DNA of 42,153 nt from Pseudoflavonifractor intestinihominis. Lineage in GTDB: Bacteria > Bacillota > Clostridia > Oscillospirales > Oscillospiraceae. Below are positions 8,205-16,529 of this stretch, in pieces (the stretch's first letter is position 1; each line of letters starts with the position of its first letter). Where the stretch lies: NCBI RefSeq assembly GCF_040096055.1, contig NZ_JBBMFK010000032.1, positions 1 through 42,153 of the forward strand, read 5' to 3'. The translations under genes were made by a program, and so were the position numbers. Under the pieces are notes generated by a model, which searched no databases, had not been told where the DNA came from, and worked only from the letters and a program-made list of their open reading frames with translations.

Positions 8205-9305
8205 ATGAGAGGAAACAAGATCCGCTTCGCAGTTGTATCCCTGACCCTGGCCGCCGCACTCTGCCTGTCCGGCTGTACCTCCGCCGCCGCTGAGGACAGC
8301 AATGCGTCCTCCGGTGTGGCGCCTTCCGTGCCTCCCGCGGAGGAGGCGGTCAGCGCCCCCGCCCAGACCACCGTACGCCCCGAAGAGGAGGGGCCGGCCT
8401 ATACCATCGCCCAGCAGCACCAGCCCGACCTGGTGCGGGTCCAGGGCACCGTCTCCGTGGACGGGGACCGGATTTTGGTGACCAACCACAACGAGTGGGC
8501 CCAGTACCCTGAAATTGTCCTCAACGTGGACGAGGACACCCTGATTTTGAACGCGGTGGACGGCAGCCCCATGGCGATGGCGGACCTGCGGGGAGGGGAA
8601 TATGTCTATGCCTATGCCGGTCCCGACATGACGGACAGCCTGCCGCCCATTGCCACGGCGGCGGTGATCCTGGCCGCCATCCCCGCAGACTACAGCGTGC
8701 CCGCCTACTCCATCGTGGAGCAGGTGAACGTGTGGGAGGGGCGCACTTCCGCACTCATGAGCGATGATATCGACTACGCCTTGACGGATGCGGAGCTGTT
8801 GGCCGGCCCCGGTTTTGACGGCGATGCGGTCACCCTGGCTGACATTACCCCGGGCTGCGGACTGCTGGCCTGGTACGACATGGTGGCCGAGTCCTTCCCG
8901 GGCCAGGCCTGGCCCAGCAAGGTGATGGTCATCCCGTCCCCCTACGCCGCATGGGCGGAGCTGGAGCCGGGGCGGCTGGCCGTCAACGGTACGGAAGTGG
9001 AGCTGACGGCGGCGGAGCAGCCCTATGTGGAGGGGGAGACATTGATGGTCCCCGTCCGGGCCTTTGCCGAGGCCCTGGGCTGCCAGGTCATCTGGAACGC
9101 CGACCGGCCCGAGCAGGTGAGCGTCCAGGGTGAAGGGGCAGAGTATGTCCTCACGCTGGGCAGCGACCGAGCCGCCACAGGGGACGGCGGCGACGGGACG
9201 GCGCTCACCGGGGCCCTTGCGGCCCGGAACGGGGTGTCATTCCTGCCCGCCGACGACCTGCTGGACCTCCACAATGTGAGGGCCGAGGGGCTCTGGCCGG
9301 TATAA
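8205..9305 (+). CDS. Lipoprotein with C-terminal stalk (copper amine oxidase N-like) domain
   Basis: This 366-residue protein is exported and lipid-anchored: a signal peptide ends in the lipobox LSGC with Cys24. A flexible Ser/Ala/Pro-rich stretch and a beta-rich domain follow, and residues of about 265-330 (VNGTEVELTAAEQP, then GETLMVPVRAFAEALG) match the stalk domain first seen at the N-terminus of copper amine oxidases, common in surface proteins of Firmicutes. No catalytic motif is seen. I chose ATG at 8205 because GGAAGGAG precedes it and the signal peptide then has normal length; an ATG at 8175 lies in the preceding hairpin region. It sits before a surface protease and may share its envelope role. 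Confidence 0.75.
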   Translation: MRGNKIRFAVVSLTLAAALCLSGCTSAAAEDSNASSGVAPSVPPAEEAVSAPAQTTVRPEEEGPAYTIAQQHQPDLVRVQGTVSVDGDRILVTNHNEWAQYPEIVLNVDEDTLILNAVDGSPMAMADLRGGEYVYAYAGPDMTDSLPPIATAAVILAAIPADYSVPAYSIVEQVNVWEGRTSALMSDDIDYALTDAELLAGPGFDGDAVTLADITPGCGLLAWYDMVAESFPGQAWPSKVMVIPSPYAAWAELEPGRLAVNGTEVELTAAEQPYVEGETLMVPVRAFAEALGCQVIWNADRPEQVSVQGEGAEYVLTLGSDRAATGDGGDGTALTGALAARNGVSFLPADDLLDLHNVRAEGLWPV

Positions 9306-9321
9306 GGGCAAAAAAGAAGAA

Positions 9322-9360
9322 AAAGCGCGGGCAGGCCTTGAGCCTGCCCGCGCTTTGTAG
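9322..9360 (+). terminator. Intrinsic terminator after the lipoprotein gene
   Basis: A perfect 15-bp GC-rich stem (9322-9336 with 9342-9356, five-base loop) starts with A residues and ends with TTT. It follows the stop codon by 16 bases and could work in both directions. Confidence 0.85.
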
Positions 9361-9447
9361 TAAAATGATTACATTATGTAAAGCAATACGGGCTTTGCGC
9401 CGCTGAGGCCCACGGCCCGATCCGATATCAGTAAGGGAGTTCTGCCC

Positions 9448-11361
9448 ATGAAAGCGAAAAAGAAACTGCTGCGCCGCGCCCTGTCCGCCCTGCTGTCCCT
9501 GATGCTGCTGGCCGCTCCGGCGCTTGCTCTGGATACCGCCCAGGCCGGCGAACTGCTCCAGAAATATTACATCGACAGCGTCTCCCAGGAAGTACTCTCC
9601 CAGCCCACGGTGGAGCGCATGCTCTCCGCCCTGGGGGACCCCTATACCCAGTATTTTGACGGCCGGGAGTACGCCGAGTTTCTGGCCTCCATGTCCGACA
9701 CCCGGACCGGCGGCGTGGGCGTGACCAGCACCATGACGGACCGGGGCCTGGTAGTGGAGGCGGTGACGGAGGGCATGCCTGCCCAGCGAGCGGGCCTCCG
9801 GCCGGGGGACATCATCACCGCGCTGGACGGCGTCACGGTCATCGGCCAGAGCGCCGAGGCTGCGGCGGAGCGGCTGCGGGGCGAGCCGGGCACCCAGGTG
9901 ACCCTCACCGTGCTCCGGGGCGGGGAGAGCAGGGACTATGTCCTCACCCGTGAGGAGCTGGTGATCCCCGCCACCACCACCACGCTGACGGACGGCCACA
10001 TCGGTTACATCCGCTGTACCACCTTCGGCGAAGAGACGGAGGGCCACTTTGCCGAGGGCATCCGGGCCAACGACACTGCCGCGGACCTCTGGATCGTGGA
10101 CCTGCGGAGCAACGGCGGCGGCAGCGTCAGCGCGGCCACCCAGGCGGCGGGCGAGTTTGTGGGCCAGGGGAACCTGGTCTACCTGCGGGACAAGGCGGGC
10201 AGCTACGCCGTGGAGTCCCGGGAAGAGGACAAACTGACCATGGACCCGGTGATCGTGCTGGTGGACGGCGGCACCGCCAGCGCCTCTGAGATCTTCGCCT
10301 CTGTCGTGCGGGACGAGAACCGGGGGATCGTCATCGGCAGCCGGACCTACGGCAAGGGCGTGGCCCAGATCCTGCTGGACGAGACCGTATACCCCGGCAG
10401 CTTCACCGAGGGAGATGCGCTGAAGGTGACGGCCTACCGCTACTTCTCCCCCAACGGCACCACCACCGACCGGGTGGGGGTCATCCCCGACCTGCTGGTG
10501 GACGACGCCTATACCGCCGACGTGGCCTATCTCCTCTCTGCCCCCGCCCCCACCGGGGATACCTCCGGCCTGCTGCGGGTGGATATGAAGTGGCGGTGGT
10601 ATGTGGACCTGGACGCGGCGGTCTCCGAGACGGGCAGGCCGGCCTTTGTCGCGCTGCTGGAGGCCCTCCCCACCCAGACGCCTCTCTGGCTGGGCACCGG
10701 AGGCGCCGACGGCTGGAAGAGGATCACTGCCGGCGAACTGGCGGAGCAGTACGGCCTGACGGACTATGCGCCCAGAGCCTTTACCGATCTGGAGGGCTCT
10801 CCCTACGCCGCCGCCATCAACACCCTGGCCACCTATGAGATCGTCTCCGGCCCGGGCGACGGGACCTTCCGGCCCCAGGGCACCCTGACCCGGGCGGAGT
10901 TCTGCGCCCTGCTGGCCCAGGCCCTCCACGACGGCAGAGCGGGGGACACCGGCTTTGCCGACGTCCCTGCCGACGCCTGGTATGCCCCCTCTCTCAACGC
11001 GCTCACCGCCATGGGGCTCGTCAGCGGGTACGGCGACGGCCTCTTCCACCCCGACGACCCCATGGACCACCAGCAGTTCCTGACCATCATGGGCCGGCTG
11101 GCGGAGTACCTCTCCATGAACTTCTATGGGGCGGCTCAGACCGAGCACTCCGCCGCCCTGGGGGACTACTGGGCCTGGGCGGACTGGTCCGTGGAGTCGG
11201 TGTGGCTGCTGGACGGCAGCCAGAGGAATATCATGGGCCAGCGGCTCTCCATCCTCTGGGACGATCTGCGTGACATCGACCCCACCGCCCTCACCACCCG
11301 GGAGGAGGCCGCCGCCATGGTGTACAATCTCTGCGTGGTCACCGGCCTGCTGACGGTGTGA
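9448..11361 (+). CDS. S41 C-terminal processing protease with PDZ and SLH domains
   Basis: This 637-residue secreted serine protease has a signal peptide (cleavage after about residue 28), a PDZ domain (about 88-165) for substrate recognition and an S41 catalytic core. The triad Ser278, Lys303, Gln307 has the 25 and 4 residue spacing of CtpB-type proteases. Two S-layer homology (SLH) domains follow (about 435-485 and 500-550), which bind cell-wall polysaccharide and hold the enzyme on the surface. Most Firmicute CtpA proteins are membrane-bound and lack SLH domains, so this is a surface-displayed variant. AAGGGAG precedes the start. Substrates are unknown. Confidence 0.9.
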   Translation: MKAKKKLLRRALSALLSLMLLAAPALALDTAQAGELLQKYYIDSVSQEVLSQPTVERMLSALGDPYTQYFDGREYAEFLASMSDTRTGGVGVTSTMTDRGLVVEAVTEGMPAQRAGLRPGDIITALDGVTVIGQSAEAAAERLRGEPGTQVTLTVLRGGESRDYVLTREELVIPATTTTLTDGHIGYIRCTTFGEETEGHFAEGIRANDTAADLWIVDLRSNGGGSVSAATQAAGEFVGQGNLVYLRDKAGSYAVESREEDKLTMDPVIVLVDGGTASASEIFASVVRDENRGIVIGSRTYGKGVAQILLDETVYPGSFTEGDALKVTAYRYFSPNGTTTDRVGVIPDLLVDDAYTADVAYLLSAPAPTGDTSGLLRVDMKWRWYVDLDAAVSETGRPAFVALLEALPTQTPLWLGTGGADGWKRITAGELAEQYGLTDYAPRAFTDLEGSPYAAAINTLATYEIVSGPGDGTFRPQGTLTRAEFCALLAQALHDGRAGDTGFADVPADAWYAPSLNALTAMGLVSGYGDGLFHPDDPMDHQQFLTIMGRLAEYLSMNFYGAAQTEHSAALGDYWAWADWSVESVWLLDGSQRNIMGQRLSILWDDLRDIDPTALTTREEAAAMVYNLCVVTGLLTV

Positions 11362-11433
11362 CCGGTCAGAAGCAGGCGCGGAAGGGCAGACTGCCGTCCT
11401 CTGCGGACAGGAGCGGTAGCGGGAGGCGGATGA

Positions 11434-12093
11434 ATGGAGAAGATCATTTTGGCGTGCGACTCCCTGCGGCTGCATGTGGAGGCGGCGCAGGCAAAGATGG
11501 GCACCCGGTATGAGATGCGCCTGCTGGACAGCAGCCTCCATGCCCGGCCGGAGAAGATGAACGAGGCGGTATTTGAGGCCATAGCGGGGATGCCCGAACA
11601 GGTGGACACGGTGCTGCTGGCCATGGGCCTGTGCGGCGGCTCGGTGTCGGGCCGGGCCTTTCCCCGGCGGACGGTGATCCCCAAGGTGGACGACTGCATC
11701 ACGCTGCTGCTCCACAGGGATCAGACCTGGCACCCGGACCTAAAGGAGTGCGGGCACTTCTACCTGACCGACACCCTGGACAGCCGGCTGTCCATCGAGA
11801 ACATGTACCAACGCCTGAGAGAGGACTACGGCGAGACAGACGGCACGGAGATCTTCAACATGTGGTTTGCCAACTACGAGAGCGTGGATATCATCGACAC
11901 CGGGGCCTATCCCTGCCGCTCGGCGGACTATGTGGAGAAGGCCAGGCGTCAGGCGGCTCTGGTGAGATGCCCCCTCACCTATGTGGGCGGCAGTAATCTG
12001 CTGCTGGAAAAGCTGGTCTCCGGGCAGTGGGACCACCAGTTCATTGTGGCGGAGCGGGGCCAGGTGCTGGATCAGACGGATTTTTCCTGCTAG
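11434..12093 (+). CDS. DUF1638 family protein
   Basis: The 219-residue protein matches the DUF1638 family. The segment VLLAMGLCGG followed by IPKVDDCITLLLH corresponds to the conserved core of that family (a GLCG turn and a DDCI motif). Cys76 in GLCGG and the cysteine in DDCI are the most likely functional residues. Members often occur near corrinoid methyltransferase genes, but no such gene is present here, so the role is unknown. It has no signal peptide and should be cytoplasmic. The start has GGGAGG upstream and a good terminator follows. Confidence 0.75.
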   Translation: MEKIILACDSLRLHVEAAQAKMGTRYEMRLLDSSLHARPEKMNEAVFEAIAGMPEQVDTVLLAMGLCGGSVSGRAFPRRTVIPKVDDCITLLLHRDQTWHPDLKECGHFYLTDTLDSRLSIENMYQRLREDYGETDGTEIFNMWFANYESVDIIDTGAYPCRSADYVEKARRQAALVRCPLTYVGGSNLLLEKLVSGQWDHQFIVAERGQVLDQTDFSC

Positions 12094-12111
12094 CGCGGAG
12101 TCACAGATAGA

Positions 12112-12145
12112 AAATCTCCCCATCCTATGGATGGGGAGATTTTTT
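12112..12145 (+). terminator. Intrinsic terminator after the DUF1638 gene
   Basis: A perfect 14-bp stem (12112-12125 with 12129-12142) with a three-base loop runs into a T tract that ends at 12145. Confidence 0.9.
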
Positions 12146-12301
12146 GTGCGCGGAGGCGGCAGGGGGCGTTTTCCTCAGCGGCGGAGGGGGGCCTATGGGG
12201 GAAAGGCCTTCCGGCTGCGGGGTCGTTCACTCCGGCGAGGCGCCGGAGAAATTGTCAATCCTTAATTTTTGGAAAGCGGCGGGTTGTTCACGGCTTTTTC
12301 A

Positions 12302-12330
12302 TGGACTTTTTCAGCTGTATGTGATATTAT
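12302..12330 (+). promoter_or_regulatory. Probable promoter of the tagA-like gene
   Basis: TGGACT (12302-12307) and TATTAT (12325-12330) are 17 bp apart, and TG one base before the -10 forms an extended -10. The predicted leader is about 27 bases. The 12146-12301 stretch before it has only GC-rich sequence with a small hairpin and no gene. Confidence 0.5.
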
Positions 12331-12363
12331 CTAACGGAATCTATCTCGTGTGGAGGCATTGCA

Positions 12364-13086
12364 TTGAGAATTGATGTACTGGGCGTCGGGTTTGACAACC
12401 TGACGCTGGACGAGGCCATCGAGCGGGGCGCCGGACTGGCCGCCGGGGAGAAGTTCTCCTACGCGGTGACACCCAACCCGGAGTTCCTGCAGCAGGCCAA
12501 GAAGAATGAGAAATTCCGCGCCGTGCTCAACGGGGCGGACCTGGTGCTGGCCGACGGCATCGGTGTGGTAAAGGCGGCGTCCATCCTGGGCCGGCCCCTG
12601 AAGGGCAGAGTGCCCGGCATCGACTTCGCCGCCGGGCTGCTGGGGCGGATGGCCCGGTCCGGGGAGCGGCTGTTCCTGCTGGGGGCCAAGCCCGGCATCG
12701 CCGAGACCGCCGCCGCCAATCTGCAGAAGCAGTACCCCGGACTGATGGTGTGCGGCACCCATGACGGCTATTTCCAGGACCCCAGGCCGGTGATCCGGGC
12801 CATTCAGGACGCCCACGCCGACGTGGTGTTCGTCTGTCTGGGGGCCCCCAAGCAGGAGCTGTGGATGGCCGAGTACGGCCCGTCCACCGGCGCCCGGCTC
12901 ATGGTGGGCCTGGGCGGCGCGCTGGACGTGTTCGCCGGCGCGGTGGAGCGGGCCCCGGAGAAGTGGCAGAAGATGGGCATGGAGTGGCTCTACCGGCTGC
13001 TCAAGGAGCCCCAGCGCATCGGCCGCATGGCCAAGCTGCCCCTGGTGCTGGTGGACGCCGCTGGCGCCCGGCTGCGCGGAAAGTGA
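12364..13086 (+). CDS. tagA: WecG/TagA/CpsF family glycosyltransferase
   Basis: This 240-residue family GT26 enzyme is expected to add N-acetylmannosamine or a related sugar to an undecaprenyl-linked acceptor, an early step of teichoic acid or other wall polysaccharide synthesis. Diagnostic motifs are TPNPEFL, the LADGIGVV segment with the likely catalytic Asp, and VCLGAPKQELW near the C-terminal half. The start is TTG at 12364 with GGAGG 7 bases upstream. It is followed 11 bases later by a thymidylate kinase gene, so the two probably share a transcript. The exact sugar is not deducible. Confidence 0.9.
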   Translation: MRIDVLGVGFDNLTLDEAIERGAGLAAGEKFSYAVTPNPEFLQQAKKNEKFRAVLNGADLVLADGIGVVKAASILGRPLKGRVPGIDFAAGLLGRMARSGERLFLLGAKPGIAETAAANLQKQYPGLMVCGTHDGYFQDPRPVIRAIQDAHADVVFVCLGAPKQELWMAEYGPSTGARLMVGLGGALDVFAGAVERAPEKWQKMGMEWLYRLLKEPQRIGRMAKLPLVLVDAAGARLRGK

Positions 13087-13097
13087 GGGCGCGGCAG

Positions 13098-13772
13098 ATG
13101 TCCGGCAGGCTGATCGTATTTGAGGGGACCGACGGGTCGGGCAAGTCCACCCAGTTCGCCAAGCTGTGTGAGCGGCTGGAGGCGGGCGGCACGGCGTTCC
13201 GGCGGCTTATCTTCCCCCAGTATCAGGAGCCCTCGTCCGCCCTGCTGCGGATGTATCTGAACGGGGAGTTCGGCACCCACCCCGACGACGTGAACCCCTA
13301 CGCGGCGTCCACCTTTTACGCGGTGGACCGGTACGCCGCATGGAAAAAGGACTGGGGCGGCTATTATCAGGCGGGCGGGCTGGTCCTGTCCGACCGGTAT
13401 ACCACCTCCAACGCGGTGCACCAGACCTGCAAGCTGCCCGAAGCGGAGTGGGAGGGCTTCATCCGCTGGCTCTTCGACTTTGAGTGCGGCAAGCTGGGGC
13501 TGCCCCTGCCCGACCTGGTGATCTACCTGGATATGCCCACCGACAAGGCGGTGGAGATGCTCCGCTCCCGGGAGAAGGCCACCCACACCAAGGGGGATAT
13601 CCACGAGGTGGACACGGAGTATCTGGCCAAGTGCCGCCGCACCGCCCATGCCGCCGCCAGGCTGCTGGGCTGGCAGAGGGTCTCCTGCGTGGACGGCAGC
13701 GGCGCCGTCCGGTCCATTGAGGACATCCACCGGGAGATATGGGATATCATAACCGCGCAGAATCTGCTCTGA
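13098..13772 (+). CDS. tmk: Thymidylate kinase
   Basis: This 224-residue enzyme phosphorylates dTMP to dTDP for DNA synthesis. It shows the P-loop GTDGSGKST (residues 10-18), the nucleotide-binding motif SDRYTTSN, and a lid region with REKATHTKGD. The family is usually about 205-215 residues; this one is slightly longer. ATG at 13098 starts just before the P-loop strand, as in other Tmk proteins. An upstream in-frame extension would overlap the tagA-like gene and is rejected. Placement behind a wall glycosyltransferase is not a standard neighbourhood. Confidence 0.9.
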   Translation: MSGRLIVFEGTDGSGKSTQFAKLCERLEAGGTAFRRLIFPQYQEPSSALLRMYLNGEFGTHPDDVNPYAASTFYAVDRYAAWKKDWGGYYQAGGLVLSDRYTTSNAVHQTCKLPEAEWEGFIRWLFDFECGKLGLPLPDLVIYLDMPTDKAVEMLRSREKATHTKGDIHEVDTEYLAKCRRTAHAAARLLGWQRVSCVDGSGAVRSIEDIHREIWDIITAQNLL

Positions 13773-13836
13773 CCCCAAGAACAATGGAAAATTCACCGGG
13801 GCGGCTGAGCTCCGGAAAAAACAGGAGGAAATGAAC

Positions 13837-14385
13837 ATGATTTATATTCTGCTGGGCAATGGCTTTGAAGAGTCTGAGGCGCTGGTCCCCCTGGACCTGC
13901 TCCGCCGGGCCGGCGCCAAGGTGACGCTGGTGGGACTGGACGGCCTGGAGATCACCAGCAGCCACGGCGTCACCGTGAAGGCGGACGTCACCATGGACGA
14001 GGCCCACGCCCCCGAGGATATGGAGATGCTGGTGCTGCCCGGCGGCCTGGGCGGTGTGGAGTCCATCCAGAAGAACCTGTTTGCCCTGGCTCTGATCCAG
14101 AAGGCCTATGACCGGGGCTGCTGGCTGTGCGCCATCTGCGCCGCGCCCACCGTTCTGGCCCGGGCGGGCTGCCTGGACCGCCGGAAGGCGGTGTGCTACC
14201 CCGGCATGGAGGACGAGATGGGCTCCGCCGTGGTGCAGAAGGGCAGCCAGGTGGTGACCGATGGCCGCATTATCACCGGCGAGGCTGCCGGCTCCTCCTT
14301 TGAGTTCGGCCTGCGCCTGGTGGAGGTCACCTGCGGCCGGGAGGCCATGGAGCGGGTGCGCAATGCCGTCCACTTCCATCACTGA
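13837..14385 (+). CDS. DJ-1/PfpI family protein
   Basis: This 182-residue cytosolic protein belongs to the DJ-1/ThiJ/PfpI superfamily. FEESEAL near residues 10-16 carries the conserved glutamate, LPGG is the typical strand-turn, and ICAAPTVLA holds the reactive cysteine at about residue 102. Bacterial relatives act as glyoxalase- or deglycase-like or redox-linked proteins; the activity of this one is not fixed by sequence. AGGAGG lies 8 bases before ATG at 13837 and only 2 before ATG at 13831, so I favour 13837. Its last 23 bases overlap the cyclo-ligase gene. Confidence 0.88.
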   Translation: MIYILLGNGFEESEALVPLDLLRRAGAKVTLVGLDGLEITSSHGVTVKADVTMDEAHAPEDMEMLVLPGGLGGVESIQKNLFALALIQKAYDRGCWLCAICAAPTVLARAGCLDRRKAVCYPGMEDEMGSAVVQKGSQVVTDGRIITGEAAGSSFEFGLRLVEVTCGREAMERVRNAVHFHH

Positions 14386-14938
14386 GCAGAAAACGGCCCT
14401 GCGCCGGGCGGTGCGCGCCCGGCTGTCCGCCATGTCCCCGGAGGAGCGGGAGGAGAGCGACGGAATACTATTCCGCCGCTTTCTGGCGCTGCCCCCATTG
14501 GAGACGGCGGACAGGGTCCTGCTGTTTTACGGCATGGGCACCGAGCCGGACACGGCCCGGCTGATCCCCGCTTTGATGGACCGGGGGAAGGAGGTCCTGC
14601 TGCCCCGCTGTTTGCCCGGCCGGGCTATGGAGGCCCGGCGGGTGACCGGGGAGAGCGTCCTGATCCGGCACCGGTACGGCATGCTGGAGCCGGGGGAGGA
14701 CTGCCCGCTGGTGGAGCGGGAGAAGATCGGCCTGATCCTGGTGCCCGGGCTGTGTTTTGATGGGCGGGGTTATCGGCTGGGCCAGGGCGGGGGATACTAT
14801 GACCGTTACCTGGCCGGCTATACCGGGGTCACGGTGGGCCTGTGCCGCCGGGCGGTGCTGCAGGAGGCGGTCCCCCGGGAGCCCCACGACCATCCGGTGG
14901 ACCTGGTGGTGACCGACGGAGAGCCTGTCCCGGTGTGA
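14363..14938 (+). CDS. 5-formyltetrahydrofolate cyclo-ligase
   Basis: This 191-residue enzyme uses ATP to convert 5-formyl-THF to 5,10-methenyl-THF and so keeps folate in the active one-carbon pool. The C-terminal motif LGQGGGYYDRYL is diagnostic, and the N-terminal arginine-rich helix (ALRRAVRARL) and the LVPGLCFD strand fit the family. The start at 14363 lies inside the end of the DJ-1-like gene and has GGAGCGGG upstream, so translation is coupled. A terminator-like hairpin follows the stop codon. Confidence 0.93.
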   Translation: MPSTSITEQKTALRRAVRARLSAMSPEEREESDGILFRRFLALPPLETADRVLLFYGMGTEPDTARLIPALMDRGKEVLLPRCLPGRAMEARRVTGESVLIRHRYGMLEPGEDCPLVEREKIGLILVPGLCFDGRGYRLGQGGGYYDRYLAGYTGVTVGLCRRAVLQEAVPREPHDHPVDLVVTDGEPVPV

Positions 14939-14944
14939 GACGGG

Positions 14945-14968
14945 AAAAGCGGGCCCCGGAGGGCCCGC
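14945..14968 (-). terminator. Hairpin between convergent genes
   Basis: An 8-bp GC stem (14949-14956 with 14961-14968, four-base loop) lies between the cyclo-ligase and the small cysteine-rich gene. On the minus strand TTTT follows the stem, so it best fits termination of the cysteine-rich gene; on the plus strand no T run is present. Confidence 0.6.
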
Positions 14969-14998
14969 CCATACCGCCGTCCGGCGGGAGGAGACGGC

Positions 14999-15166
14999 TC
15001 AGCAGCAGCCGCAGCCGTCGTTGCAGCCGCAGTTGTTGCCGCAGCCGCAATTGCAGCCGCAGGAGCTGCCGCCCCAGCTGCCGCCGCAGCAGCAGCACAG
15101 AAGGATGATGATCAGGATGATCCAGAGGCAGCTGCCGCCGCCCATACCGTTGTTACCACAGCACAT
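14999..15166 (-). CDS. 55-residue cysteine/glycine-rich membrane peptide
   Basis: This small gene encodes 55 residues of which 16 are cysteine and most others are glycine or asparagine. It starts MCCGNNGMGGG, has one hydrophobic stretch (residues 14-23, LWIILIIILL), then CCCGG and a tail of Cys-Gly-Cys repeats (35-55) ending in CCC. GAGGTG lies 9 bases before ATG at 15166. Gene-like signs are the ribosome binding site, the continuous repeat logic in one frame and the terminator-like hairpin behind it. Similar tiny high-cysteine proteins are annotated in related gut Clostridia without known function. It could be a surface peptide, a metal binder or the precursor of a modified peptide; no maturation gene lies beside it. 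Confidence 0.75.
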   Translation of the reverse strand: MCCGNNGMGGGSCLWIILIIILLCCCCGGSWGGSSCGCNCGCGNNCGCNDGCGCC

Positions 15167-15308
15167 GTAGATATTCACCTCACATTATTCTGAGGAACCG
15201 GGGGCCCGGGCCGCCGTTCCCTTCACGACCCATACTATGTCTGCCTCTGATCTGTGGTGACAGGAGGACATTTGATTTTTTCTTTTGCAATGGATAGGAG
15301 TTGAAGCA

Positions 15309-16529
15309 ATGTCTCACTACGAAGGAAAGCGTGAGGTGCCCCGCCGCCAGACCCATCAGGAGAGCGGCAGCGCCGCGCCGCGGAGAGAGAGCGGCCAGCA
15401 GCCCCGCCGCCGCCGTCGCCGCCGGCTGGGCGCCCTGGGCGCGCTGCTCTATGTGGTGCTGGTCATCGGCGTTTCGGCCCTGCTGGCGGGCCTGGGCTGG
15501 ATCTGGGCCGGGGATGTGCTGGCCCTGAACAAGGCCGAGGTCACCGCCACCATCACCCTGCCCGACGATATCTTTACCTACACCGAGGAGACCAATCAGG
15601 AGGGAGAGACGGTCACCGTCTCAAAAGCCGACGTGGGCTATGTGGCCGACCAGCTCAAGCAAAACGGCATCATTGAGTACAAGTGGCTGTTCCAGCTCTT
15701 CTGCGGGTTCACCGGCGGCAAGGAGAAGATGACGCCGGGCACCTATACCCTCAGCACCAGCATGGACTACAGCGCCATCATCCGCAACCTGAGCGCCAAG
15801 TCCTCGGCCCGGACGGAGGTGACGGTGGTCATCCCCGAGGGCTCCACAGAGGCCCAGATCTTTGCCATCCTGGAGGAGAACGGCGTGGCCACAGTGGAGG
15901 AGCTCAACGACGCCGCCGCCAACCACGACTTCAACTTCTCCTTCCTCAAGGGCGTGCTGCCTCTGGGGGACCCCACCCGGCTGGAGGGCTACCTGTTCCC
16001 GGATACCTATATCTTCTATCAGAATATGGACCCGGTGCAGGCGCTGAACAAGATGATCCTCCGCTTTGACGAGGTCTTTACCGACGAGATGCGGGAGAAG
16101 GCGGCGGCCAATGGCAAGACCGTCCACGACATTGTGATCATCGCCTCCATGATCGAGAAGGAGACCACCGGCAACGACCAGACCGACATCGCCGACGTCA
16201 TCTACAACCGCCTCTACAACCCCACCTCGGAGACGGCGGGCTACCTGAACATCGACGCCACCATCCAGTATATCCTGCCCGAGCGGAAGGAAAAGCTGAC
16301 GGCGGAGGATCTGGCCATCGACAGCCCGTACAACACCTACAAATATACCGGCCTGCCTGCCGGGCCCATCGCCAGCCCCGGCCAGGCCTCCCTGCGGGCC
16401 GCCATGAACCCCTCGGGCAACGGCTACTACTTCTACGCCCTGGGCGACGACGGCGAGCACCACTTCTTCAAGACCTACCAGCAGCAGGAGAACTTCAAGG
16501 CGACGCAGGAGCTGTATCAGAATGGATAA
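15309..16529 (+). CDS. mltG: Endolytic transglycosylase MltG
   Basis: This 406-residue membrane-bound enzyme cuts nascent peptidoglycan strands and so sets glycan length. It has an arginine-rich cytoplasmic N-terminus, one membrane helix (about 41-67) and an extracellular YceG domain with the catalytic glutamate (about residue 283) in ASMIEKETT, followed by DVIYNRL. AGGAG lies 8 bases before ATG at 15309; an ATG at 15285 has no good site. It overlaps the U32 peptidase gene by 8 bases. mltG near U32 genes also occurs in Bacillus (yrrL with yrrN-yrrO), so the order is conserved. Confidence 0.93.
   Translation: MSHYEGKREVPRRQTHQESGSAAPRRESGQQPRRRRRRRLGALGALLYVVLVIGVSALLAGLGWIWAGDVLALNKAEVTATITLPDDIFTYTEETNQEGETVTVSKADVGYVADQLKQNGIIEYKWLFQLFCGFTGGKEKMTPGTYTLSTSMDYSAIIRNLSAKSSARTEVTVVIPEGSTEAQIFAILEENGVATVEELNDAAANHDFNFSFLKGVLPLGDPTRLEGYLFPDTYIFYQNMDPVQALNKMILRFDEVFTDEMREKAAANGKTVHDIVIIASMIEKETTGNDQTDIADVIYNRLYNPTSETAGYLNIDATIQYILPERKEKLTAEDLAIDSPYNTYKYTGLPAGPIASPGQASLRAAMNPSGNGYYFYALGDDGEHHFFKTYQQQENFKATQELYQNG

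Noticed and set aside
15181..15308. Riboswitch or leader RNA before mltG
   Set aside because: Only a short GC palindrome is visible; no known riboswitch core could be recognised.
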